Shown one piece after another: positions 35,079 through 46,934 of a stretch of 64,000 nucleotides of DNA. Position 1 is the first letter of the stretch, and every line of letters begins with the position of its first letter. This DNA comes from Steinernema hermaphroditum. Taxonomy: Eukaryota > Nematoda > Chromadorea > Rhabditida > Steinernematidae. The notes under the pieces are model-generated. The model searched no databases. It was not told where the DNA came from and saw nothing but the letters and a program-made list of their open reading frames with translations. The stretch is from assembly GCA_030435675.1 (NCBI GenBank), contig CM059622.1, forward strand, positions 11,904,001 through 11,968,000, in the 5' to 3' direction. Made by a program: the position numbers and the translations under genes.

Positions 35079-36092
35079 TCAGTACTTATGTGTTACAGAC
35101 AAAAATGCGTGCACATGGGGGACATGCATTGTGTTTCTTCGAAACATCTTCAACAACATATTCTTGACAGCTTTCCGATATGCGTGAACTGTGCACAGAG
35201 TCGCAACAGCATAGATGACCCCATGGTTTGCTGCAATGACGGTAACCACCATCGTAATTTCTTGAGTGTAACGGCAATGGCGGAACAGAAGCGCAAGGTC
35301 CACAACCACCAATGGGATCAGAGCGAACACAACTGGGAAGCTTGTTAGGAAAATTATGGTCTTGAGCAGTTTGCGTTGTATGTCGAGGGTCTTCTTATGG
35401 ACGACGCCCTCCATTTTTCTTAAGAATCTCATAATTAAAGTTGTGAATATGCGCGATATGGTGAAAGTCTCCAGAATCAAGAAAAGAAACAACACCAGGC
35501 TGCTGTAGTGCCAGAAGCCATCAGGCATTAGGCAGAAAACCATCTTCCTTGAAGGAAGCTCTTCAGGATAAGGGTACTCATCGTACGGCACTTTCCATTG
35601 CAGAAAATTAATAATACAACCAAAGTCAATAGCGATGATGACGACAGCAAATCCCACAGCGATTCGAATGGGTTTAATGTTGACGAATCGTTGTTTGTGT
35701 ACAAGACTGAAGTACCGTAGTGGAAAGATGAAAGAATTTGCGGCGAGGCAGTTGAAGACGCAAACGAATTCAATACAAAATAGTCCCTGGCTGACGAATT
35801 CGCTGTCCAGGAAATGTTTTACAAGACCATCTAGCCGATAGCACTCAGCCGGGTACATCGGTTTGATATGAACAAAGGCGAAGATGAAGTTGCACCCGAA
35901 ATTCCAAAACATTATATTGAGAATTGTCCATCCGAAATAGCGCATCTCTAACGGAGTGTTCTGAGCAACAACACCCATGGCAAAGAGGTTAATCGGAACG
36001 TGCACAGCAGCAGAAATGTCCAAAAGCAGGTTTATCACATATGTAAAACCGTCGCTGGCCATTCCGTCCGATATTGTTTCCAACCGAGGCAA
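35079..36092 (-). CDS. Srh/Str-superfamily chemoreceptor
   Basis: A single uninterrupted frame of 337 residues with seven hydrophobic segments. The pattern before TM6 (HKKTLDIQRKLLKTIIFLTSFPVVF) and the C-terminal run NHGVIYAVATLCTVHAYRKAV followed by a short basic tail correspond to the Srh/Sri/Str group of nematode odorant-type receptors (conserved Q..ll.....P and YR after TM7). The TM3 side has FPLRYFSLVHKQR. The absence of introns is unusual, as members of this group normally have several; a retrocopy origin is possible, though the frame is intact. It is unrelated to the other three receptor families of the window. Confidence 0.75.
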   Translation of the reverse strand: MPRLETISDGMASDGFTYVINLLLDISAAVHVPINLFAMGVVAQNTPLEMRYFGWTILNIMFWNFGCNFIFAFVHIKPMYPAECYRLDGLVKHFLDSEFVSQGLFCIEFVCVFNCLAANSFIFPLRYFSLVHKQRFVNIKPIRIAVGFAVVIIAIDFGCIINFLQWKVPYDEYPYPEELPSRKMVFCLMPDGFWHYSSLVLFLFLILETFTISRIFTTLIMRFLRKMEGVVHKKTLDIQRKLLKTIIFLTSFPVVFALIPLVVVDLALLFRHCRYTQEITMVVTVIAANHGVIYAVATLCTVHAYRKAVKNMLLKMFRRNTMHVPHVHAFLSVTHKY

Positions 36093-36789
36093 TATGACAT
36101 CGACGGATAAAGGAAGCTGTATTTGTTATTGTTCAGAAAGCATAAACGAACAAAACAAGACAAATTTTCAGTCTTTCATCGGAAATACAATATCACCGAG
36201 TATGAGCGAGCAGTCGAGGTGGTGTCGAGGAGAGCGTGGACGGTCTTCGACGTGGACGGAAGCGTCGGTCTCCTCATCATGAGGATTTTTGCCATACGGG
36301 TCTGCGATGAAGGGTGGTCGACGTTGAAAAGAGACGACGATTGTAACGCATTAGGGACAATCCCAAACATGTGTAAATAAACTTTTATGTACAAGTGACA
36401 CACAGAGTAGAGTATCGCAAAAGGGCGCGGGGAGATTGACGGAGAAGCGATCGGTGGCTCGACCGCTAGAGGTCTTGTCTCATAAGATACCGATTGCCGG
36501 TGATCGTCGGCAGCGAGGACGCTGATGCCGCGATGGGCCGCTTGTCGACAGATTCGGTTCTGTCAACGATCATCCGATATGAAGGGAGGAAAATCGGGAC
36601 GCAAGAGACGACAAAGTGCCTACTGGATCGAGAAGCGAGTGCGGAAGAATCTGATCACACTGCAAGTTGTTGCAGCATATGTATGCACAGACTATGAAGG
36701 GACAGAAGCAAAATTGATGTGCTATGCAATTCGGTAATCTTTTATGTCGGCCCAAATTCACTTTTCCAAATTCATTACATAGTAAAGAG
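36093..36789. other. Intergenic region upstream of the repeat complex
   Basis: 5' flank of the single-exon receptor, then GC-richer sequence (36190-36650) with short frames on both strands that I cannot support as genes. Confidence 0.4.
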
Positions 36790-36792
36790 GCT

Positions 36793-36893
36793 TAAGCTGT
36801 CTGGCATGGGCTCAAAGGTCAACTGTCTAAAAATAAGCTTAGGCTTAAGCTGTCTGGCATGGGCTCAAAGGTCAACTGTCTAAAAATAAGCCT
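36793..36893. repeat. Two tandem ~50-bp units, left flank of repeat complex
   Basis: Two near-identical copies of a unit reading aagctgtctggcatgggctc then aaaggtcaactgtctaaaaa followed by taagc. A further two-unit version (one with tagcaagg) lies at 40961-41049 in the same orientation, so the 4.2-kb block between them is bracketed by direct repeats. Confidence 0.75.
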
Positions 36894-36905
36894 AAGCTTA
36901 GGCTT

Positions 36906-37773
36906 AAACTCTATTCGCTGGGGCCTGCACGTAAAGTCGGCCACCCAATAAAGGTGGAATTTGGCTTTGGCTACGCCCTAAGCCTTGTTTCTGCCCAAGC
37001 CGTAGTAGCTCACCCCAATAAATGCACACAAATGGCTTAGTTGGCCTAAGCCTAAGCAAGGCTAAGCCCTGAAACCCCCCAAGCAGCAGGAGCTCAGCCG
37101 AATAAATGAATACAAATCAAAGCATTTGCCCTGGAAATAAAAAGCCAAATTGTGCGTGTTTTTGAGCGACCCACATAGAATTGTGTAAACGCCAGCCATC
37201 TTCTTATGCACGTATATATGCTTTATCCACTTATCAGTGTATATCAATCTATGTTCAATGAACTTACCGTTGCTTTAGAAGCTCTAGGCTTTACTTAAAA
37301 TGCTCTAAACACAAGCAATCTTGGTTCTAATAAGTACCACTTAATGAACTTCTATCAGTTGTATTTACTGCAGCTTCAGCAGTCTTTAACCTCACATACA
37401 CACGTTTAATTCGATCTCATATCCATCTTATATCCTGAAAAGTTGATTGCGCATGGCTTAGGTTCAGGGTTAAGATAGCTTTTCAATCATCTGTTTGGAT
37501 CGTTAAAAAAATCGTTTAAACACGCGCAATTTGGCTTTTTATTTCCAGGGCAAATGCTTTGATTTGTATTCATTTATTCGGCTGAGCTCCTGCTGCTTGG
37601 GGGGTTTCAGGGCTTAGCCTTGCTTAGGCTTAGGCCAACTAAGCCATTTGTATGCATTTATTGGGCTGAGGTACTACGGCTTGGGCAGAAACAAGGCTTA
37701 GGGCGTAGCCAAAGCCAAATTCCGCCTTTATTGGGTGGCCGACTTTACGTGCAGGCCCCAGCGAATAGAGTTT
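36906..37773. mobile_element. Long inverted repeat (255-bp arms)
   Basis: Left arm 36906-37160 is complementary to right arm 37517-37773 with few mismatches; both outer ends read aaactctattcgctggggcc. The spacer is about 355 bp. The arms are GC rich and contain repeated gcctaagc/gcttaggc words and cccaataaa phrases; the spacer is AT rich. No open frame of note. This looks like a foldback or non-autonomous DNA element. Confidence 0.75.
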
Positions 37774-37949
37774 TGAATGCATTTATTGGGATCTTGATCC
37801 GCACACTATCCCCACACCCCGGTTAATCAGTGCATGAGTACAGCTGAGCTGTACAGTTAACCGACGCCGCGAGCGAAGCGAGCGGTTAATCAACGAAAAC
37901 AACTCATTAATACTGATCAAAGTGGGATCAAAGATCCCAATAAACGAAG

Positions 37950-38730
37950 CCACTTCTATCTATAGAGTGAAGGCTAAGATGAACGGCCATCGACATCGTT
38001 ACCCTCTACACGTCTACTACAACATTGCCATTGATCACTAGCCTTATCTCTCACAAAAAGATAGCTAACAGGCCATAAGATAAAAAAAACCTATGACGTT
38101 TCCTGGTTTGAACCTGCTAGTCCATCAGACCCGCCATATCGTTTGCAACAATTTACTAATTTTCCCGAATGCACCACACCATCAGGGGTAAAGTGCCATT
38201 TTACTGTTTTCGAAAATTCCACAAAACGGAAGTCTGATTAGCTGAACCAATGACGTTTCCACGTTTGAACCTCTAGTGCATTGTGAAGCTCAGCCAGCCA
38301 GCTACAACTTTGCCAATGACGACCACCCTCTAGCAGGTCTAAAAACGCCACTAAACATGCGACATTTGCTGTCTTGAACCTCTACTATCTATAGAGTGAA
38401 GGATAAGCCAAAAGCTCATAGGCATCGACACCCTCTAGACGTCTCCTACAACATTGTCATTGATCACCAGCCTTATCTCGCACAAAAAGGTAGCTAATCA
38501 GGCCATTAGATGAACCTGTGACCTTCCCTGGTTTGAGCCTCATCTGCCATCAGACCCGTCATATAATTATCTACAAGTTACTAATTGACCACTTCCCCAA
38601 AGCAGCACACCATCAGGGGAAAAGTGCCATTTTACTGTTTTCGAAAATTCCACAAAACGAAACTCAGGTTAGCTGAACCTATGACATTTCCTGGTTTGAA
38701 CCTCATGTGCCATCAGACAGCCCACGTCAC
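37950..38730. repeat. Tandem duplication, ~430-bp unit
   Basis: Unit 1 (about 37955-38285) and unit 2 (about 38385-38720) share ctatctatagagtgaagg..aag, ccttatct..cacaaaaag, and a second block with caccatcagggg.aaagtgc and cattttactgttttcgaaaa. Divergence is perhaps 15-20 percent with small gaps. No coding frame. Confidence 0.7.
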
Positions 38731-39919
38731 CAGATACCGAATCAGATTTGTCTGGTTTACTACACCATCCTAAGCTTCCAATCAATCTTTCGATTAATCC
38801 AATTAATACTATGCTTGCAATCAAGCCTATGCTAACAGTCCCTTATCCTCAGGCACCGCTAGTGACGACAGAACACCAACTAGTGTTCTTCAGGGTTTTC
38901 GTGGTAGGACCTTTTCATTTTCTTTGTTTTCTCTGCTACCATCGCACCGACCCAAAATGACGATCGAAATTTTTACCCTTTAAATACGTCCGAGCCTCGA
39001 ATTAGAATCGCCAAGCCAGGTCGGTAGGTCCTGGTTTGGCAACGTGGGCGTGAACCTACGACCGCGTACCCACTCAAAGGAAAGACCAACTAACATAATT
39101 CATTGCAGGCAAAGTGAACGGTGACGGTGAGATCACATCCGCCTGCACCAAGTACTTGGAGTTGGTACTTGAGTTACTTTATTGTGTAATATTCCATGTG
39201 CCACCTGGTCTTGCTATCGGGCTTAGCATAAGGGATCAGCCTTTTCAGTTCGGAAAGTCATATGCACATCTGTCTGCAGGAGATCGATGTAGCTTTTGTT
39301 TCTATTGAATGATACAGAGTTTAAACCAGCTGTGAAGAGTGTCAAAGTGTGCTATCAGATCAATTAAAGAACTGACCTGGTCTTGATTTCGGGCTTAGCA
39401 GGAATGAGTCAAGATTTTGTATATGAGGAATGGTTAAGTGGCCGACGATAAACGGGTGACAAGCGGCAGATGCTCGAACTCGCTCCAAAAGACGCGCAAT
39501 TTGGGTGAGAGTCTATTTGTGGCAAAGTCAAAATAAGATGATTTGACTACCTTTATCGGGTTAAGTCTTTGGTGCTTGTGGAATTTTCAGGCTTTGTTAA
39601 ACCGATGATTTATCTACCTTTATTGGTTTGAGTCTTTGCTACCTGTAGAGTTTTCGGGCATAGCTTAGACAATTTGTTTGCCAAAATCCAAATTGCTCCT
39701 TTATTGACTGGGAGCTACCTTCTAACCCAAATTCTAACACTTATTGGGAGACTATCCTTGAGGCAGGACCCAAACATCAGTAAGGGTTTTACGACCTTTA
39801 TTGGAATCTTTGATTCTAATTGACGCACAACGCAGCAGATAACGCCACATAGTAACTTTCTTATGCAAGTAGACAAAACAATCTAGGGATCTCCGATCCC
39901 AATAACGGTTCCATAGGCA

Positions 39920-40310
39920 TTTCAATTTGGAATGCTCATTCCGATGTTGAATGGTGAGTCGAATTTCGAACGAATTACGAATTACGAATTTATTGCGATA
40001 TCTAACATATTACATGTTGTCGCACCCCAAATCTATCCAACGCCCTCTGTTTTCGAACAGGCGTTCGAATTTGGAATGACTTGTTGAATTTGTTGAATCG
40101 CTGATCCATTCCTTGAATTGGTGTCCAAGTATTCGGATTCAAAATGACCATTCGGATTTAGAATATTCATCCGCATTTAGAATAGCCGTTCCGATTTGGA
40201 ACAGCTAATCCGATTTGGAATGAGAATTCCGATTTGGAATGGCCATTCGGATTTTGAAGGTGGATTCTAATTTGAAGTCACAATTCCTATTGTGAATGGT
40301 CGTTCCAGTT
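39920..40310. repeat. Array of degenerate palindromic ~20-mers
   Basis: More than ten imperfect copies of a unit around attccgatttggaatg / cattcggatttagaat, alternating in form so that many neighbouring copies are inverted relative to each other. The start also has gaattacgaattacgaat. The motif itself is near-palindromic (ATTCcaaATCGGAAT-like). Confidence 0.65.
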
Positions 40311-40660
40311 GCCTGTTTTAGGGAATGTCACACAAGCACCTATATGTTTCGATATCAGAATCGTTTTCAACGCATGTGATTTACCCTAGAAGCTTGTTTT
40401 CCGTATTTTAGAAGGCTTCCAAGGGAAGTCGTGGTGGGACCGCCTGTTTTAGGGAATTTCACATAAGCACGTATATGTTAAGACATCAGACTCGTTTTCT
40501 ACGCATGTGATTTAGCCTAAAACCACGTTTTCCGTATTTTAGAAGGCTTCCACAATAAGTCGTGGTGGGACCACACGTTTTAGGGAATTTCATATAAGCA
40601 CCTATATGTTTAGACATTAGAATCGTTTTCTACGCATGTGATTTACCCTAGACCATGTTT
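40311..40660. repeat. 131-bp tandem repeat, 2.7 copies
   Basis: Copies start at about 40311, 40442 and 40573. Each begins gttttagggaat.tcac/tat, runs through aagcac.tatatgtt and cgcatgtgattta.cc and, in the first two, ends with ccgtattttagaaggcttcc and gtcgtggtgggacc. The third is truncated after accctaga. Confidence 0.8.
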
Positions 40661-40960
40661 TCCCGACATCTCTCATTGCAAACCAGCGCAATCGGAACGC
40701 TGGCCGAACGTATGGGGTTTGCGTGACATTTGCGTTACAGCTTGGGGGATAGGTAAATGACCTCGCAGCTCGCAGGGGCATAGACCTGCCGAGGCATGAA
40801 GTAGCTCATTCGACTCGTCTCGGCGTTAACTACAACTTGCATCCATTAGTTTCGCCGAGAGTGTTTGGAATCATTTGGAATCGACGGTGAGCTTGGGCTC
40901 AAAAAGTGCTTGCGGGTGGTAGGCCCAAACCCAAATTGGGCGTGGCGTCCCGCGCCACGC

Positions 40961-41049
40961 CTAAGCTGTCTAGCAAGGGCTCAAAGGTCAAACTGTCTGG
41001 CATGGGCTCAAAGGTCAACAGTCTAAAAATAAGCCTAAGCCTAAGCTTA
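40961..41049. repeat. Right-flank copies of the ~50-bp unit
   Basis: Two units, the second nearly identical to those at 36793-36893, followed by the same aagcctaagcctaagctta tail. They mark the right limit of the repeat complex. Confidence 0.75.
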
Positions 41050-41159
41050 TGCCGATCATTGATTAGAATGAGAAAGAAAAAATTAGAAAAGAATTACATA
41101 CATTTACTATTGAATCAATGACATTCGTCATGCAAGATATCTCATAATGCTCAAAGGAG

Positions 41160-41585
41160 AACCGTATATCATCGTAGTAGCTGCTGATCTTCTTTTTTCG
41201 GCGCAGAGCGCGACGTCCGAATTGAAGACAGCTATCCCATCAATGTGCGCGGGCTTCGAAGCGACAAAGAGGTTGTATCCAGAAGATGCGCGGTGGTGGA
41301 GCATAACAGGCGACGTGGAATCCCGTCTGACGGAGCAGACTTCGGAGTTGGGGTGATTCTTCGCCTTGAGTGGACGGCGCAGGTGGTCGGGTGATGCTGA
41401 CGGTCTTCTTGGCGAGATATAATTCGGCTTACGTTCCACGCCAGCCACGGCGGATTGGAACGGGGCGATCATTGTGCCAACAACGACGGCCGAGAACAAC
41501 CGCTTACTCAACTCATCCGAGCGAACTCAGACAGCCTCAGAGAGAGCGAGTGGGCGACCCGACCGATCGTTGGGAACACAAATGA
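41160..41585 (+). repeat. Dispersed repeat, longest copy
   Basis: The longest copy of the GC-richer dispersed repeat, with gatcattgtgccaacaacga, cggccgagaacaaccgctta and ctcaactcat near 41469-41520. Frames on both strands are open for 120 codons or so, but the other copies do not preserve them. Confidence 0.45.
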
Positions 41586-43362
41586 AAGACCTCAGAAAAG
41601 AATTACAGTTACTTATTTCATTTTGGGGTTTCGGGTTCAGTGAATTGAGAAATTCAGAAGCCAGAATCTTCAGGAATCGGATTCGGAAAAACAACGAAAA
41701 TCAAGTATTTACCAGAAGATGATGCTGCCGAATATGTTGTCAAGAAATTGAAAGCTGATATCGGAGATTGGACTATATTGAAACTAGACATGAAGGAACA
41801 TACTTGCTCTTAACGCCTTGTTGGGCACAACATCGTACCACGAGTTGAATCCAAAACAGATCAGCACATTAATGGCTTCACTGTGTAATTTAAACGAAAA
41901 AGATAGATCTGTCTTTAAAAAGCAAAAACTACACAAAAATCTATTTTATTTATTTTTTATACATTCACAATCGGCATTTCTCTCTAATGAACCATAATTG
42001 AAGTGCACAATAAAAAAATAGTCGCCCACTATGACGACGGGAAAAGTAGGCCGGGAAGCCATCAGACATCTCCGTTTTTTGCAAACAATTCCAATCGGTA
42101 GGTTCTTTCGGCTCGCCCAATTTGTCAAACAACATGTTGCATTCCCGTGGCGGTATGTGTCTCTCCGTCGCGGCGCCGCCGTTCGCTCATCTCAGCGTAC
42201 AAGGTCGTCGGCGCATAAGACGTGATTGGATTAATTATGGTGGATGAACAGTGTTTGTTTGTCCGTAGTTAAAAAATTGGGCAATTGGGTTAAGACTTAG
42301 GAGCGGAGACGGTTAGGGCACTCCGTTTCCGATAGGCGACTTCTTGTGTTGGGCACAAAAGCGCCGACAGCAATTAATCATAATTAACCACATGGACAAA
42401 AAATGGCACAAACTTGAATTTTGGTTCTCGTAGTCTCCAGCGCGAGTAAAACAATTAATAATGTGTCGGAAAGAACGGATCTCTTTCCAGTTAATGGTCT
42501 TTTAATGATACTTTGTGCAGGTCATTAATTTTGCTGCAGAGCGTCACCACATTTTACGGTTATCCAAGTATGAGAAGACAGTTGAAATATTGAAATTATT
42601 TCTGGTAAATTCCGCCAAAAGGCATGAGTTTATTGTTGCGATCAGTGTGCCAATCACCACAGAAGAAAAAACAGCTAAATACAAGTCAAACGACACTCAG
42701 TCCTACAGGTCCCAGACTTCGAAATTTCAAGATAGCATAAGCCTCCAAGAAACAGAAGGTCGCTTTCTACACAGTTTGTAACTATTGGCTCGATTAAATG
42801 TACCATTTAATGTTGATAGGTTAACCTTGATTTCGCTTTTAATGCACATGAAACCATTAACTATCTACGTAAAGTCTGCTGAAATGTTCTCCGAAAACGT
42901 TAGCCCTAATTCTTTATCGCAATCATCAGGGAGATGATTCCATTTTGTGCCTCTTGTACTGACGTTCCGCACTAAAATTTAATGCAAAAAAACCGATCAG
43001 TAGCTTTCTAAATTTCAGTTTGAAACCACAGAGATTGACGCAAGTTGCTCCAAATAAATTGAACCCGAGACTGTGCGCGGCTACTAATCCCTCGCTCTCG
43101 CAATTAATGCCGTCAGTTCGAAATCTTCCGACCGCCTCGCAGTCGTTCCAACTTCATTAGCGACACGCCTAAAATACAAATGTGATTAATGGTCTCCGCC
43201 GTTCGTCTGACCTACTCTAGCACTCGCTTCACCCATACAGTACCCCGTATTAAAATATGGTGTGGGTGGATAAGTTCATCAACCGTAACTATTTGCACTC
43301 CACGCCCTACTTTCTCCTCTTTTAAGACAGCACACGTGCTCTTCCAGATCGGTCAAATTTCC
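41586..43362. other. Gene-free stretch upstream of the MLT-10 cluster
   Basis: No gene supported. The frame at 42515-42781 (plus) has no recognisable features. The last few hundred bases are the likely promoter of the first MLT-10-like gene. Confidence 0.4.
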
Positions 43363-46300
43363 ATGGGTGTCCGCGAAATCGTTGTCCTCTTCCTGCTGCT
43401 AAGGATATGTTCTGCTACAATCCTCGACGACCGAGGACAACCAACTGAAATCAGGCTGGATCAGATAGTCTATGACGAGAAGGAGAAGATCCATCGCGCC
43501 AGTTTGGGAAAGGACGAAACTGTGCAAATGGTTAGGCACTGGCTGAACCAGGGATACACGAGTCTCTTCTCAGCTTTCGCTAATAAAAGGTACGGTCCCT
43601 ATCAAAAACTAACAATTTAACGTGGAGGTTGTCTTCGTTCGACAAACCTTCGTTTAAGGTTTGAGTTCTAATTGCTTGCCAGAATTGTGAAAAAAAGGCA
43701 AATAATAGATGCACTTCCAGAGTCCACTTGCTCACAAATGAGGAAAAGCGAGAGGTCAACAAATGCACGAATCAAGCCCTTGCTATGAACCAGAACGCGC
43801 GCTGCGTTCTCAAAGTCATGGAATTGACAAATGGCCGGACTCGTAAGATCAAAAGTCTTAACTTTATCTTAGCAAGACTCTTCTAGATAAACCAAAGAAA
43901 GAACGGAACTTGGACAAATACTCAAAAAGAGTAGGAGCTGCTCAACCTAAACGTCTCAAATTCAAGGATCCCGAAACTCGCAGTTCCCAAACCCCTAACA
44001 AATCCAAGATGCGCAAAAATGACTGGGTGGGGTCTTTTCGAGTTTTCCGAACGAAACGGTCAACCAAACGAGCCAATGTTGTCAGAAAAAGCAGCTATAA
44101 CTTGATCTCCAAAAACGAAAATGAGTCATCCTTCGGAGAAGTTGGAAGGAGACTAACGAAAACGTTGAGGATATTGAAAAATAAGGACAACGACGATACG
44201 TAGGCTATCACATGCATTAACTTCTTTTAAAAGATGGCTACAGGTGGCAGCAAACCTTACGAAAATTGTCACAGAAAGCAAAAGAAATGCGGATTCAAGA
44301 GAAATTCAAGAAAACTATCGAGAAGAAGTTCAGGACGAAGGACGCTAATGCAAGTCACGTTTATTTTTTTCTTCTCTTAAGATGACCCTCTGTTCAGACC
44401 ATATTTGAAGATGACGATCCTCTGGACCCAGCCGACGATCTGTTCCCCAATCTGGAGAGCATGAGCGGTAGAAAGGAGACAAAAGCACTCAAAGGTGCTA
44501 TGAACTTCGCTCGAGATGGCGTAAAACTGGGAATGATGCTCACGAAACAGAACATCACTGGATTCGACAAAAAGACGCTGAGGATTAGTTCTCCTAGGTT
44601 TTTGTCAATTGTTCCAGAAGAAAACCCCGAAAACACCGTTAGTGTTACTCTTTTTGGAACAAGCTAACAGGTTGTTCAGGTTAACATTTTATCGCCATCC
44701 CTCCTTAGTCTCCACAATGAAGGAGAAGGTGTAGAGAATCTGACAAGTGTCCCGAAGTTGATGAACGGTTTCAAGAGTGAAGAGCGAGAACAGTGGTTGA
44801 ATTTCATTATAGAAGCTTCGGGTGTTTCTGATTCGATCCAGAAGATGGATGCTGTCAAGGAGACGCCGACTGGACGACAGCTGCCGAGAGATCAAAAAGG
44901 AAAGCCGTATTACATAACCAAAGAACAAGCTGGACGATTTCTGGGGAGTCTGGAAGAGAGAAAGATCGATGTACATTTGCGACTGAAGAGGTCGTACACT
45001 CCAGAGCAGGTAAGCCATTTCGAATTGACAATTTTCCGAACCAAAAAAACTAAAGATCACTAAATGCATACTTAAAGGCTGTTCATTTGCCACTTCAGAT
45101 CAAAGAAATGAACACAACTGGCTACACATCCCTGAACAAGGAGCAGATCCACATCATGTATGGACCCGACTCTCCCTACCACTGCAACGAAACCTATGTG
45201 AAGTTCATGAATTTGTCAAAAGAAGATATGGAACAACATATTTTGGAAAACGTCCGAATGGCGGCGGAGATGGACAGTTTCAATGTTCGCGAGAAGGATC
45301 TTATTGCCTCGCCTGTTGTTCTGACTCCTGTCATCGGACCTGCAGGCGCGAAGGTATGAAACTGTTGCTTTTAGCACAGAGATTAACCCATTTTACTCGA
45401 TGTTAATTGTGAATTGGAACGTTAACAGCCTTGACTCAGTAACCTAACAAAACAACTATTTACAGTACCTGCCATACTCATATGAATGTAAAGCTTGTCC
45501 TGGCGGCAACGGTTTAACCAGGTCTGAGTGACATATGTAGTGTGTTTTTGTTAGTTTAGTAACCATGACTCATCATGTGAACAACCTGGGTGCTAGAGAT
45601 AGCTGTTCTAACTTTTCTAACAACCCAAATAGTAAATTGCTATTCAATGCTATAGTTCGTCTTTATTTGAAAGAACTGTATTCTCTTATGTCGGTGTCCT
45701 TTGTTTTCTTTATGTGTTCAATGCGTGTACTTCTATGTCAAGTCCGTTTTCGTCGTGATCGATGATCGATTTGTGTATTGTGTACCGTAATCCGCGTTGT
45801 CACCCATGCATAGCCGTGTTGTTGTCTTGTGTTTTATCACCTGTTCTTATGTGTTTTCTCCGTACGTAAATTTGCTTTGAAAAGTAGGCAATTTTATGCT
45901 ATTCTAAGCAAGGTCAGTATCTTCGAAAGCAAACACCGAAAACATTCCTAACGTACAACAAAATCCAAATCATTCAGCAAATATCAAATATTCTGAAGCA
46001 CACGCATATATCGACGACATCATTTTCTTTGATTCGATCATATCGTAGGCACACGCTTCGCATCAATGTAGTGTATAGTTGCTAAAATTCGTAGCCTAAA
46101 TATCGAGTGGCTTATAGGGATAGATTATACCTATTAAAAAATCCTGCAGATAGACTCATTTTTGAATAGAAATCATCAATTTAAACCGCATAGAATACTC
46201 AATATATATGTACCCAAATCCTCCACAGCTTGTCACTCGTTATTCGTCTCCATGTCATACACACATAATTTTCTAAACGTTTGTCCGTTCCACGCTACCG

Positions 46301-46934
46301 AACAGTATTTACTGTAATAGATGTCAAAGCAGCACTGTCCCACAACCCCATCAAACCCATTACTGTCGTACCAGCGTTACGTAAGCACAAACCAACACCC
46401 CTCAACACGAACACAAAACCAACTACCCTTTGAATTTAGATCGCTTCACAGCCCATGATTCTTTCTCCGGTTCTTCTTTCTCCCCTAATCGAAGCTCCTG
46501 CTGTTTTCGGAATATTAGTCCTCACACCGTGGCTCTTTGTTCCGGTGATCCTCAGTCCGCGACTCATGGGCTCCTTGATTTTGAGCCCGTTCGTTTTGTC
46601 GCCAGTCGTGTTGTCGCCTTTGATGATGCATCCTGTGATTCTCTCCCCGGGAGTCATGGACCCTCTAATTCTGTCTCCGATGGCAATGGTGCCTTTTATT
46701 CTGTCGCCTCTGGTCATGTGCCCGGGCGTTCTTTCTCCGTTGCTCTTGACGCCATTCATCCTGACACCAGGAGTTATGTCTCCTTTTATCTTATCGCCCA
46801 TGCTGCTCGATCCTATGATCTATTCGCCTCAGCTCCTCTTTGGAGTGATTCTGTCTCCTTACGCCCTTTCTCCCATCATTCACAGTCCGTTTGCCTTGAC
46901 GCAGATCATTCTTTCGCCCGGTTTCCTTAGTTGA
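43363..46934 (+). CDS. mlt-10-like: MLT-10-like moulting-cycle protein, copy A
   Basis: Exons 43363-43589, 43721-43842, 43887-44199, 44244-44349, 44398-44637, 44680-45009, 45099-45353 and 46440-46934 give 695 residues. A signal peptide (MGVREIVVLFLLLRICSA) marks it as secreted. The body contains the family phrases FGEVGRRLTKTL, FARDGVKLGMML, SPRFLSVVPE-type and LSPSLLSLHNEGEGVENLTSVPKLM. The tail is a run of LSP-type repeats (xILSPxxxxPxxLSP) ending IILSPGFLS. This is the nematode Moulting_cycle family of C. elegans MLT-10, made by epidermis under the moulting oscillator and acting in cuticle remodelling. The LSP tail is on its own exon after a 1,086-nt intron, unlike copies B and C. The intron after 44349 uses a GC donor (AAT|GCAAGT). 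Confidence 0.9.

Noticed and set aside
36793..41049. LTR retrotransposon explanation for the direct repeats at both borders
   Set aside because: The border repeats are only ~90 bp, are themselves tandem, lack TG...CA ends, and no gag or pol frame is present between them.
41128..41511. 127-codon minus-strand frame
   Set aside because: Lies in a dispersed repeat; frame not kept in other copies and no recognisable domain.
46436..46801. Long antisense frames opposite the MLT-10 tails (also 49201-49713 and 51866-52235)
   Set aside because: They are shadows of the repeated Leu-Ser-Pro codons, which lack stops on the other strand; no splice sites or independent features.
46430..46930. A second plus-strand frame through the LSP repeat of copy A, Ser/Arg/His rich
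   Set aside because: It is the +2 reading of the repeat; copies B and C show the same shadow with no conserved start.
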